Position numbers and translations under genes: made by a program. Positions 11,971 through 23,900 of a DNA stretch of 64,000 nucleotides are shown piece by piece. This DNA comes from Phoebastria nigripes. Its lineage: Eukaryota > Chordata > Aves > Procellariiformes > Diomedeidae. Where the stretch lies: NCBI GenBank assembly GCA_035582835.1, contig JAYKAV010002585.1, positions 258,912 to 322,911 of the forward strand. The letters are read 5' to 3'. Numbering within the stretch: position 1 is the first letter of the stretch; the number at the start of each line of letters is the position of its first letter. The notes beneath the pieces are model-generated. The model saw only the letters and a list, made by a program, of their open reading frames with translations, searched no databases and had not been told where the DNA came from.

Positions 11971-14900
11971 NNNNNNNNNNNNNNNNNNNNNNNNNNNNNN
12001 NNNNNNNNNNNNNNNNNNNNNNNNNNNNNNNNNNNNNNNNNNNNNNNNNNNNNNNNNNNNNNNNNNNNNNNNNNNNNNNNNNNNNNNNNNNNNNNNNNNN
12101 NNNNNNNNNNNNNNNNNNNNNNNNNNNNNTTCAGGCACAACTCATGTCTTGGCTGTTGTGACAGCTGGACCAAGCGTTTTCTTTTAGAAATGAAGACCCT
12201 TGCACAGAAAGCTTTTTTAGGGATCTTTTTTCTCTATTGATATGGGGTTCTTCCCTGTATTCTGAGGGGCTTCATTTAGCTAATTTCAAATATTCAGAGA
12301 TACGGCAGGCTTATTTGCCATTCTCATGAGTCTCCACCTCCCCTGAATCCATGTAAGCCAGGTATCTCTCTTGGCTAAGAAAGTTTAAGGCAAAAGACCT
12401 AAAGCTTACCAATTCCCTTGGTGTGTGATTCTGACATACTGAATCGGTCCTAATTCTCAAGTTGCTACTACAGAGCAACTGCTTTCCAGATCCCTTCAAG
12501 TGCTACCTGCACAATGATTTGATGCACCAAGCAAAGGAGGTGCTTTCTTCCTTTAAGTGCATAGGACTAATATGCTAGGCCTGAGTGAAATGGGATGGAA
12601 AAAGGGTAGGATCCACCAGCTCTGTGAGCTGAACTGGCCAAAACCACTTCCCCATAGCCTGCATACTGCAGACAGCCCAGACTGAATGCTTGTGTTCTTC
12701 TATGCCAACACCCACCTTGGCCAGCCGTGCTCGCTTGATGAGATCATTCAGCTTCCTCAGGGCTGCATTGCGGGGTAGGCTCTGGATATCCCTGAACAGG
12801 TCCTGCTCCTCTGCCTCAAACAACTTGCGGTTGTCGGGGATGAGCAACGGATGGGACCAGAAGGAGCCAATGTAGACCCTGATGACCTCAGGAGTGTTGA
12901 CGATTTTTCCCAGGGACCACATGAGGGCACCGTACACCCGCATCAGCTGTTGAGTCTCTATCTGGTCAGCCTTGTTGAGAACAACTCTCATCTTGTCCTC
13001 ATGGTTCTTCAGGGCCTTGATGACCTCAGAGAATTCATCAGAGATGTCCAGCTTGTGTGCATCAAAAAGGAGAATGATGCGGTCAACCCGCTCTGCAAAC
13101 CACTCCAGTACAGCGGCAAAGTCATAACCTGCACAGGGCGGAGGAAAAGCAGAGATGCACATGCATGGGAGTAGAGAAGCCTGCTCACTGTACCTGAACT
13201 ATGCCATCTGAGGGTAAGCTTGCAAAGAGGAAGCTTCCCCAGTAGATCAGGTAGCTTGATAAAGGAAACATGAAACACCATTCCTTGTCCCACAGAAGGT
13301 GGAGATGAGGCACTATCCTTCACATTGAAACGCCCAAGATGCACACAGTTAAGGATAGCTCTCATCTTCTCCACATTAAGAGATCACCCAAAGAAGTCTT
13401 GAACTTGTGCTACAGATGCTTCATTCAAATGCATATCATGGGGAAACTGTGATATTCAAACAGCTACTGCAGAAGTCTTGCATGTGGCAACAAGAGAGGT
13501 CTAGTTTCTGAATTACTGGCCATCAGCATAGCCTACAAAGGCTGTAGAAAGCTGGACAATTGCAGCAGTTGCACCCAGACTGGTTTGAAATGCATATCTC
13601 TACTGCTTAATAACTCTCAGGTCTTGTTTAGTTGTGCGAGACTAACTTTGTCCCATCAATTCAAAACCCAGGATGCAAATAACCTGCCTTACCTGAGTAA
13701 TCATCCTGTCATACCTGCTGTGTGTGCACAAAGCAAAATTATTTGTATTTACTTTTGCTAAGTACTTGATGCTTAGAAGACAGCATTGCTGTGAACACCA
13801 GAGGTGGACTCAAGCTACGAACAGTGGGTTCAAATTTCACATGCCTCACAACGAAGGATAATGGATGCACAGTTAGACTTGGGTCCATCTCTAGGCAATA
13901 CAGGGCATGATAAATAGTGTGTGTGGAGATGTTTTTAAAACAACAGCAATGACAGCAACAAAATGACCTTCTTTCCTAGCTCTGTGGTGTTTTTTCACCT
14001 TCTTTAAAGCCTCACTGAGAGACTGGTGCTCTCCCTCTGCTCTGTCAGGCTCTCCTATGCTGTGCAACATTTGGGGTTACCTGTGTTGCCAGAGTGCTGC
14101 ACTCTGTTAGAAGAGATCAGGACGGAACATATGCTATTTGCATTCAAAGCCTTTAACATACTATTTTAATCTCGGCTTTAATGAATAAATGTATGATAAT
14201 TAGTCCAGTGATTTGCCACCCCCCTTTTCTTTTTTCTTTCTGTCCCCTCCAAAACCTAGAGGGCAACCAGTGCATCCTAGTCTTTAGATCAGAATGACAG
14301 AAGGGAGCACTGCTGAGCTCTGATCTTGATTTTTGCCACTGGCCTTTTCTTCCTTGTGACTAAGCCAACTGGGGTGAAATCCTGGCTCTCAAGTCAGGAG
14401 TAAAGCCTGTGTGAACTTTCTCTTCAGCTGGATAAATTGGTATTAACTGTTTACCACTGAGAGCTTTTATACAACTGCAAAGTATTATTACTGGGGAGTG
14501 TTTTGCTTCGGTCAATTATAGTTTGCTCCTTACAAGAAAAGGTGGGGAGAGGGGAGGAAGTGCTCTTGGATGTGGATGGCTTGCCCTGCTCTCTTCCACG
14601 GGATCAACAGAAATCATAGATGGAGGAGATAGATGTTTGTCCCACCAGTGGCTTTCTGCTCACTCAGGACACCAGTGAGCAGCAGCAAGTGATGCTGGGC
14701 CCTGGCTCTCTGCTTAGCTATGTTTGATGCTGAGAACTTCAGAGAATTCAGAATTGGTATTACCTTTGACAGAGACCTGCTGAGTATTCAATATATTATA
14801 TTGATATCTTGCCCAGTCCCTGTGTCTGACCTCAGTAACAATCATGAGTCAGACCCTCTTACAATTGAAATAAACTTGGTCCTACTTGCTTTCAGATATT

Positions 14901-17900
14901 AACAGCCTTTTAACCTTAGATGTTCTCACTGTAGGGAGCTCACCTCCATGGGTCTAATTGCGTATCTGCTGTAAAGCCATGCATGCTGACTCCTTCCCAA
15001 ACTGCCCTAGGAGGCATGGCAGCAAGACAGAGTCAATGCTGATGCCTCATTTCACTTGGACCAGGTTCAGGCTGTAAGCTGTCCCTCTGCAAGCAGATCA
15101 ATGAATTTGCAAATGGGGACACCTTCCCCCTGCCCACCCAAAAAAAAAAAAAAAACCAAACCCAAAAACAAAAAAAACCCAAACCCACAACCCCCCCAAA
15201 AAAAACTTTGCTAAACATGGCATGCACACCCACATCTAATGTTCAGTTCTCCCTGGGCTGTACTGGAAGTCATCTAGCATGGCAGGATAGTTTATTCTTC
15301 ATACGCAGAGCTACACAGCTTGTTTTTTCACCATGGAAGCAATGAGTCAGGGCGACTTTATTTGGAGATGTTTGTGCATTTAATCTTGTCAAATCTCATT
15401 GACTGGGATGCTTTCTTGTCAAGCTGGCATGTGTTTGAATTGCACCACGACTACATCTTCCAGCCTTTTTCTTGTGGGGATTAAAGGGGAAACAGCCATG
15501 CTCTCTAGGGCATCTTGTAATGCTACAGTGATGTCCTGTCACAGATCATGTGGATGGTTTCCCTCTGGTAGTAGAGCAACAGCCACTGTTAGGCTCTCTG
15601 TTGTGTTAATAGGGACTGGGATGAGGTGGGGAAAGTGTCTGCACCTGACACTCAGCCCACCTTTTAGTGATTCAGTGTAAGTGGGGACTGATTATTCAAA
15701 AAAAAAAAAAAAAAAAAAAAAAAAGCGGGGGGGTGGGGAGGAAAAAAAAAAAGATAGTATTGTAGTTTTGATATTAGCTGAGGACTTGGGAGACTGACCT
15801 TAGCCCTTTGATCTGCCTGGGTCTCAGGGTTTGTCCAAAAGTACCTTTAGGTGCTTAGCTCTGTTGATTTTATCATGTGTCAAGCCTGGATCCACAGTAG
15901 CACTTAGAGGGTTTCTGCTCTCTGAGCCTCTTTTTCCTATTCACGAACAAAAAAGTTGCTCTACCCAACAAGAAAAGGGAATTAATATCTGCTCAGACCT
16001 TTTGTGTGTTCCCAGCTGCTACAGTAACATACAAGGAGTCTTGAATGTCCCTGTGGACTTCGTTAAATGTCTAGATTGATTAGCAGACTTTCTTTCCCAG
16101 CTTCTTTGCTTGTTTGGAGATACTCTCCTGACAGCTGTCCTGCATAGCTCCATTAAAGAGAGAACAAAACCCTAGGGAGTAACACTTGGTGATGTTTCAG
16201 AGCAGCCACAACAGCATGGATTGATGTGCATCCCATGCTGGGACAAAAGCCCAACCCACACGTTCCTCTTGTATGTCCCGCTTGCTTTGGCTCTCCTGTT
16301 GGTGCCCAGCTAAGCAAGAAACGTTTCTCTCTGTGTGCAGCTCTTAACAAGTGCTGATCAGATGTGCATCCTCCCGTACAGAGGTAGTTGGCAGGAAAAC
16401 CAAGGTGTATGTGTGTATATATTTTGTTCTTAAGTGACAGAATACTTTAGAGGAGGAAAGAGAGGAAAATTATCGTGAGTGTTGTGTTGTTGCTTAATGC
16501 ATAGCATGACAATGTGGAAAGGGCAGGCGGGACAGACCTCTGTTTACAACTATCTACTTGGAGTCACTGACTGTGATGGTGTTTTCTCACACAGACAGGT
16601 GCCTAGAGAATTGCCACACAGGTGATTCATAGGGTTGACTTTTTAGTTTTGCTTTTAGCATATAAGAGAGTAGATTGCTACTAAAGCATTTAGGTAGTAG
16701 GGTGACAGTGTAAAACTCTAAGGACAAGCTATTGATAAAGATGTTTAAAAATAAGATCTTAAATTTGTATTTTAATGTTTAGTTCAGAGCTTTCATTTTC
16801 AGAAGACTTTCCAACAGCATAGAGAACTCAAGACATTTTGCCTGACTTCAGCCAGAGCTGGAGGTTCTCAACACCTGAAAACACATAAAGCTCATTCTGT
16901 AACTAAATCTAAGCATTACAGCCTCACTTCAATTCCCCTCCTGCCCCTTTTTTATTTCACAGATGCATAGGGCCTGACTCTACTTTCTTCTGGCAGTTTA
17001 TTACAGTGTGAGCTTAGACCAAGAACTGATCTTGATCTACAGTCAAATTAGGAGTTTTCGAAGTGCGCCCTTGCTCATTCCACTGCAAATGCGTTATGTC
17101 TCTTTACGTCCTCTCTTAGCGTTGTAGAGTGTTGCTAAGGCCTCTCTCAAAAGCAGCCAGTTACTACCTCTGATTTGGCAGTGTTTCAGTGATGGGTGAA
17201 GCTATCCACATAAAGCACAGTTTTATTGTGAAGTTATAGGGCATTTGGGAAGCCATCTGGTTGCCAAAGCTGCATAAATGCAAAACCATCATTACATGGA
17301 TGTTCAGGCAGAAATGTAAAGGGGAGAATTTTCTGTTCAGTAATTCCTAGCTGTTTGTGGTTGCACTTGCATTTCTGTTGAAAAATATGATGCGTATTTA
17401 AACATTCTCTAATATCACTGATGCAGCTTCTTTCACAACCTCCAGATAAGGTGAACATGAATAGAAAATGAATCCCAACCATACAGTACTAGGAGGACAA
17501 GATGAACACAATAATAATTTTCTTCTATCAGATGTTTTTTCATGGGACAGATTTCCTTCTGACAGCATGAAAAGGACTCAACAGATTTAATACAAAGCTG
17601 ACAAGTCAGCAGGACTGTCAGTGGATTCAGCCTACAGAGAAAAAACGATCTTCTTGCAGACACCCTGCCACTTAGACTCCATAAGGCAGACTGACTTAAT
17701 GAATACTTGTCTGTGCACTATTGGAATACCTGGCAGCACACACTTCACTAAGATCTGGCAGGATTATGCAATTACATTTCTGTCAAGTCAGACCAGGCAT
17801 GATACAGTCTTTATGCTGACTGTGGGAAGATGGATGATACCTGACCCAGCATAAAATCTGCCTGGCTGCAACATTTTTAAGCCAATTTAAACCAGCAATG

Positions 17901-20900
17901 AGCCTGCATGTATTGGTTCAGCATTTCTCACCATGTAGCTACACTGGTGGTTGTTTTTTGTTTGTTTCGTTTTTGTCTGGTAGTAAGCTCACTGCTGGAC
18001 TTCCTGTCTTGTGAAACTGTGGCCACAGCCCCTGTGGTGGTAGAGTTGAGGTGGGATGGAAGTGGCATAGCAAGATCAAGAAATGCTGAAAAACCCAAAG
18101 CTGCTGCTGTGTACCAGGTATCTCACAGCTTGCTGTCAGTACTGCTTTAAACTGCGCTGCTGCTTTTAGGAATTTACTTCTTTCTTCCTGAATTTTAGTC
18201 ACTAGAAGCTCCCTTCTCATCCTTTTAAAGCTGGTATTATACAGAGACTGAAAATTCACTAGATCGCGGCCCTCTATAGGGCAGAGTTTTATGGCTGTGT
18301 CCCTATTTGTCAACTGATAGATTGGCTCTGTGTGTCTGAGGACAGCATCAGAAGAAGATGGGACAGTTGGCATAGCAAACACTGACTACCTAGAGAGGGA
18401 GCAGCTCTTGGAGATGAAATGAGTGCCTATTCCAGGGAGCTAACGACTTGATCTAAATTTTTAAATTGAATAAGAGGGTTTGGAGGCTTAGTCTAACTGG
18501 TCACAGTGATGTCCTCCCTGAAAGCCCTTCAAAGTCCAGTGAAGAAGACTATGTTATGGCAAAACAAGCAGGCAGCCCACCCTGGAAGGGGGAGAATGTG
18601 CCAGCAGGGGCAGGTGTTACCTGAGCGTGACAGATGGCTGTAAGCAAAGGAGAAGGAAGGTGACATGATGGTCAGGGGAAGAAAATGAGGGAAGGAAGGG
18701 AGGGGAAGTGACATATCCCTTTGAGGACACACAAAGTGAGTGGGAAGCAGGGTGGGTGGCTGTTGTGAGACCCAGGGAGGGATGGCGCAGCGGAGAGAAG
18801 AGGATGCTGGGGAAGAGTATGAGAGATGAAATAGCTGGGACTGGATGGAAGAACAGTGATTTGGGCAATTTTCTCTCAAGGTGAGGAGCTGGTGGTGCCA
18901 GCAAGGAGAGGACAGAAGGGAAGATGAAAAGCAAGGGATGGGTATTGGATATACCTCACTGCAGCTTATCCTAAATCATCTTTGTAAAAAGCTGCCATAC
19001 TCCTCTCTGGAAGTGGCTGCCTTCCATGGGGATATAAAGAGATTCCTGTAATGAGTATCTGTGGGTGTGTTGGGAAGTAGACAGAAGTCCTTCAGGATGA
19101 AAAGATTTCTATGAATGTTACATGTCATAATTTCTAGAGCAGGTCTCAGCTTGCCGATCGCTTCTGCCTTTGCCTATACTTAGAGAAATAATCTGTCCTG
19201 GAGCTGGTGATTCACAGCACTAAGAGCTACATCTTCCAGCCAGTGCTCTCCATTTCTTCCCCCTCGGTACCACAGAACTAATGGAAACATTATGTACATT
19301 TTGGAGACTTAAAGGAGACTAAAAGCAAAGGCAAAAGGACTCAGTAAAGCAAATCTGCCTATGTTCTCAGCTAGGAAAGATGGGCTGGTGTCAGATTTCT
19401 AATGCTAACATTTACATTAACCAGTACCTGGAGTGGCAGACGGTGGCCTTTTGCTTTCATGTTGTTTATTACAAGGGTTTCAGGGTTGGGAAGAGACCTG
19501 GAGCCTGACAGGGCTCTTGCTTTATGTCAGTGGAAATTGAGTGAAACCTCACTAGACATGTTCAAGTCGGGTGGAGTAAAACTGATGAGAGCATTGTCCA
19601 GAGCAAAGTTTCCTTATGACAGCCTGTTTAGCTTCTATGTGCACACAGCAGAACTTGTCCCCTCTACCCTTTACACATTTATATCTTCGTCATTTGTGAC
19701 AGATGGACTGAGTGTTTCCTGGTACTTGGGCCAATCCTCAAAACAGTTCCTAGCCAGATTTTGAGACCTCAGAAGGCATCTGAATATAGGCCAAGTTTTC
19801 CAGAGAGGTCAGTGCAGAGCAGTGCTGACTCATAGCTGGAATTCCAAGGAAGTTTTTTTACTATAGTGTCCAAACACAAACTGAACTCTCCCAGTACAGG
19901 TAGTTTAAATCTGGGGAGAAATCGTGTTTGAAAACCTAGCCTGAAATAGCCATCAGTAACTGACAGCTGCTACCAGTGACCAGGAAACACAGTCCTTCTC
20001 CATTGTTACTCAGGACGCTGAAAGAATACATGATGGGCATAAATAATGCAAACTGAGGTACTGATGGGCATGACTATCTTTCCTTGATGAAACAGATACT
20101 TAGAATATTTCTGGAGTGCACAGTGGACAATAAAATGGAAAAATTGAACAGTTGATCTAAAAATCAGACTTGTTAGATCAACTGTTCAAAATCAGCCGAA
20201 AACTAAGTACTTGCTATATATTAACAGAAGCGGGGGAAAAAAAAAAACCCACAGCCCTTTCTATCCGCGCAACTATTTAATCGTAGTTCTTTTGCATTAT
20301 TTTTTTTCTCTTCCAGTTCTGGAAATGCAAAACATAGCAGTATTTCCAACCCAAATCATGAGCACAGCACCTCTCCTCTCCTTTCCCTGAACAAAATCAT
20401 GGTTTGGTCTTCCCAAAACCCAAATATAATCTTGAGTTTTTGTTTGCATCCTGCTTTCAAGTCAGAAGAGTTAGGCTTGTGGCTTCACACATTTCTACAA
20501 ATAAAAAGGGCCAGAACTGTGCAGATTTTATGCTCGGTTTTGCATTGCTCTTAGAGGAAGTGCAGAACTGTGTGACTGTAGGAACTGAGCCTTTCAGTGG
20601 AACAGTATGCGTTTGTGAGACTGATAAAATCAGGCAAGTTGGCAGAGCGGCTACTGCACTGCAGTAATGGAGGTGAACTGGGAAGTCAAAACTAACTAAC
20701 TAGTGCACTTTCACCCTCCCAGGCGGAGTGAAGTACAAAATATAAGCAAACATCACCAGTGGGGAGTATTATAGCAAATATTTGAAATGCCTCCCTTTTG
20801 GAGGCTTTCAGGGTGGATGCTTTCAGTTGCGTATCATGCTGTTGCTAGCACACGTGACAAAACTCTTTGGAAAAAATATTTTCTTGTTGCCATTGTACCC

Positions 20901-23900
20901 TAAACAACATTGCATGAAGTGGGAGTACATCAGTCCCCTTGGTGTTTGCCTTTCCCTTCCAAGCATGGCTATTTGAGACACAGTCAGCCTGAGAGCTCTG
21001 CACTGCCTAAGACTGTTGTCCATTAGCATTTTTCTTCTCACTGTCAGCCTGGTGAGTGACTAAATATCGCTGGTGCTTAAGCTGCTGGTCATTGGGAATT
21101 CTTCGTTCCCAGGAGAGGCAGCAAGGCTAGTGTGTGGTTTCCTTTGCTATGGGAAGCTTGGGCTGCACTGCAGCCAGCAGAATGGAACTGGGTGGAAGGC
21201 TGGAAAAAGGCTGGAATAGTGTGTACTGGAAAAAAAGCCGATAGGGAATGATGCTGCCAGTCCTCACCTCCTGGCTAGGACCTTGTGCTCACCGCTAACA
21301 TGGGAAAGGGAGGAGACATATATAGGGTGAAGATGAAGTAAGTGTTCAGGATATATTCAGGAAGCACTACCCTGAAACAGGGATCAAATACAACTTGGCC
21401 AGGGCATCACCGAACTTGGCAGACTTGGATCTGCTTAGCTCAGGGCATGTGTAGGTTGAGACTGACGGTTAGCAGAGCATGTAAGGCTCAGCCCCCCAGG
21501 GATGGCACTGCTACTGAAATGCATGAGTTGCTGTTACCAGGTGGCTCAATTAGCATGGCAGACTGCTCAAGATGATGAATTATGAGGAAGTCCTAACTCC
21601 TGCCCTGGCTCTGTACTGCATGACCTGATCTGTGGTCCTCCTCTTTGTCCTCATTTATTTCAGTACAGTCATCCCTTTCTCATCTCCCCCCCCCCCAGCA
21701 GGATGGCCCGGGCTCATTATGTGACACCAGAACGGTGTTTTGCAAATGGATAGCATCTGTATTATTATCAAATTGTCAAAGCAGCCAAAATGGTGCTGCT
21801 TTGGTACAAATACCTCCCCTATGGGCATCTCTGCAGCCTGCTGTTGCCTCATGCTCAGCTGGAAACAATAAAAGAAAGGAGAAGGACACAGAGCGAGGGA
21901 CAAGGCAATGCAATGACTAGTTCTTTACATGTGGACATAGAGCCATGCCCCAGTATGTGAAAAAGACCAGAAGAGAAATGGCTGTTCTCCAGGCAAGGAT
22001 AATACAGAAGCAGTGAAGGGCAGGATGCTTTGGGCCATGACATCCTGGGAACACTTCCCACCAGGCCTGTAAATGAAACCTGTCTATCCTAGGGGGTCTA
22101 GCTACCACACCTGTGACACCATGGGTGCCCACCACGAAGAAGTGCATGAGTCACAGGAGCTCAGTAGGACAAATCACTGCAGGCAGCTCCTTGGCTACAC
22201 TTTTTACCAGAGCCTGAGAGCAGCAGCAGCTGTATCAGTGCTGGTGATCTCATTGCATGCCAAGGGGATGTGGACTTCAGCTATGACAGACTGCATCACC
22301 CTCAACTGCTTGACAGGCCTAAACCTGCAGGTCTGCTACTGGGAAACTTCATGGGCTGCTCTGTGGGGGGAAGGTGGCTCTTATGATCATGTAGTGGTGT
22401 CCTGGAAGAGAGCCAGCGCAGAGCTCCATTTCTCAGGATTATACAGCATTCCTTGGAGGAAAGCTTGCTACCCATTTGCAAAGCCCTGCTGCTGGCTACA
22501 TGAGGCTGACTGCTGCTAGCACTAACAATGGTGTGCTGGTGCTTCTGCACGCTGTCTGTCCATCAGGGAAGGGATTGCGTTATCTGTCATGTTAGTCTTT
22601 CCAACAGCAATGAGGTAGTGAATTTAATTCAGAGTTGAGTTCAGACAAATGTAAAGCTTCAGAACCTGGTCTTGGCCCCTGAATCATTCCTTTAAACCCA
22701 GTTTCCTCGCTCCTGCTCTTTGAAACATGGATGCAATAACAGGAACAGCTATTGCCTTGAAATTCAGGGGTATNAAGTGGCCCTCACAGATTGCTAAGCT
22801 TTGATACCGTGGTATTCTGCTAAGCTGGTGCTGTATAGATTAGCTAATGCTCTTGACATCTAATGGGAAAGGAGACAGACTTGCGATGTTCCCAGTGAGA
22901 GGAATTTCCTATTTTTAGATATGCTGCTGGTTCTCATGGGATGGGCAGGCTGGGAAAGCCTGCCACATCTTTTGCATCTTTACTTTTCCCCTCAAGTTTA
23001 TGACAGAAAGCTGCTGTACTATCCACTCCCTTCCCTGACCTTGCATCACAGGTACTCCAGTCTGAGGGTCTTAAAACTACTAGCAAACAATGGGGGTAAG
23101 AAGAGCTCCCCTGTTCCCAGCAGTTAAGAAACTTTAAATTGTCTCTTGGGAAATCTCTGTAAAACTCCCTCAGGTCTTGCTTCATTCCCAAGTGAAATCT
23201 GAGCAGGCTGGGAAGGTATAGAAGGGCAGGAGCATTTTGTTGTGTCAGAAGTTTTTAACACTGTCTTGTTTTCTGCCTAGAAACCACATTATTGCTCTAT
23301 CTGCCTCCAAAACCAACTTGCTAATGAGTGCAGCTGGCTCATAAGCTTGGTGGCAAAGGCGCCAGCCTCACCACTTTTTCCTATTCCTCTTCCATGGGAG
23401 CCAGGAGGCGAGCACTCCCTTTCAAACACCAGCTTCCTTGAGATAAGCTCAAGCCAATGCCTGGCAGCAGCCTTTCCTAAACATAAGCACCTCAGCACTC
23501 TTTTGACTCTTTCTACTCCCTGGGCTGGATCCCCTGCAGACAGAAATTGCTGGAGTTCTGCCAGCTTCAACAAAGCTGTGTTGATCTAAACCAGACAAGG
23601 ATCTTGTCCTGTAGCTATTGAAAGGCCATCTGACATGGCCCATACGAGAAGTTTCAGGCTGTCCTGGATATAAATGGCGACGTAGTGAGATCCCACCTAC
23701 CCTGTACTTCTAACTGTTGCGATTAGGTCAGTTGACAGCCAGGTTGTGACAGTCCCCTTGTCTGGTTGGAGGTGTAGCAGAGCAAATTCCTGGGATGGTA
23801 GGGTGAGCAGGAAATGGCTGTGCTCCATCTAGAGTTCTCACCTCCTGGCAAAAGGGTGGAGTGACCACACACTGTAGTCACAGGGCCAATGCACAAGCAC

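Larger units (their letters stand above)
11594..12715 (-). other. EHD3: EHD3 intron 4, contains assembly gap
   Basis: A GT-AG intron of about 1.1 kb as assembled. It holds a run of 74 T (plus strand) directly followed by 159 Ns, so its true length is unknown. No coding sequence is missing: exons 4 and 5 join in phase and the protein is full length. Confidence 0.85.

Noticed and set aside
11751..12240. Open frames of 95-140 codons around the gap
   Set aside because: They consist mainly of poly-Lys or poly-Phe and unknown residues created by the poly-T and the Ns.
22073..22519. 148-codon open frame on the plus strand inside EHD3 intron 3
   Set aside because: No domain, no conserved motif, and antisense to an intron; likely chance.
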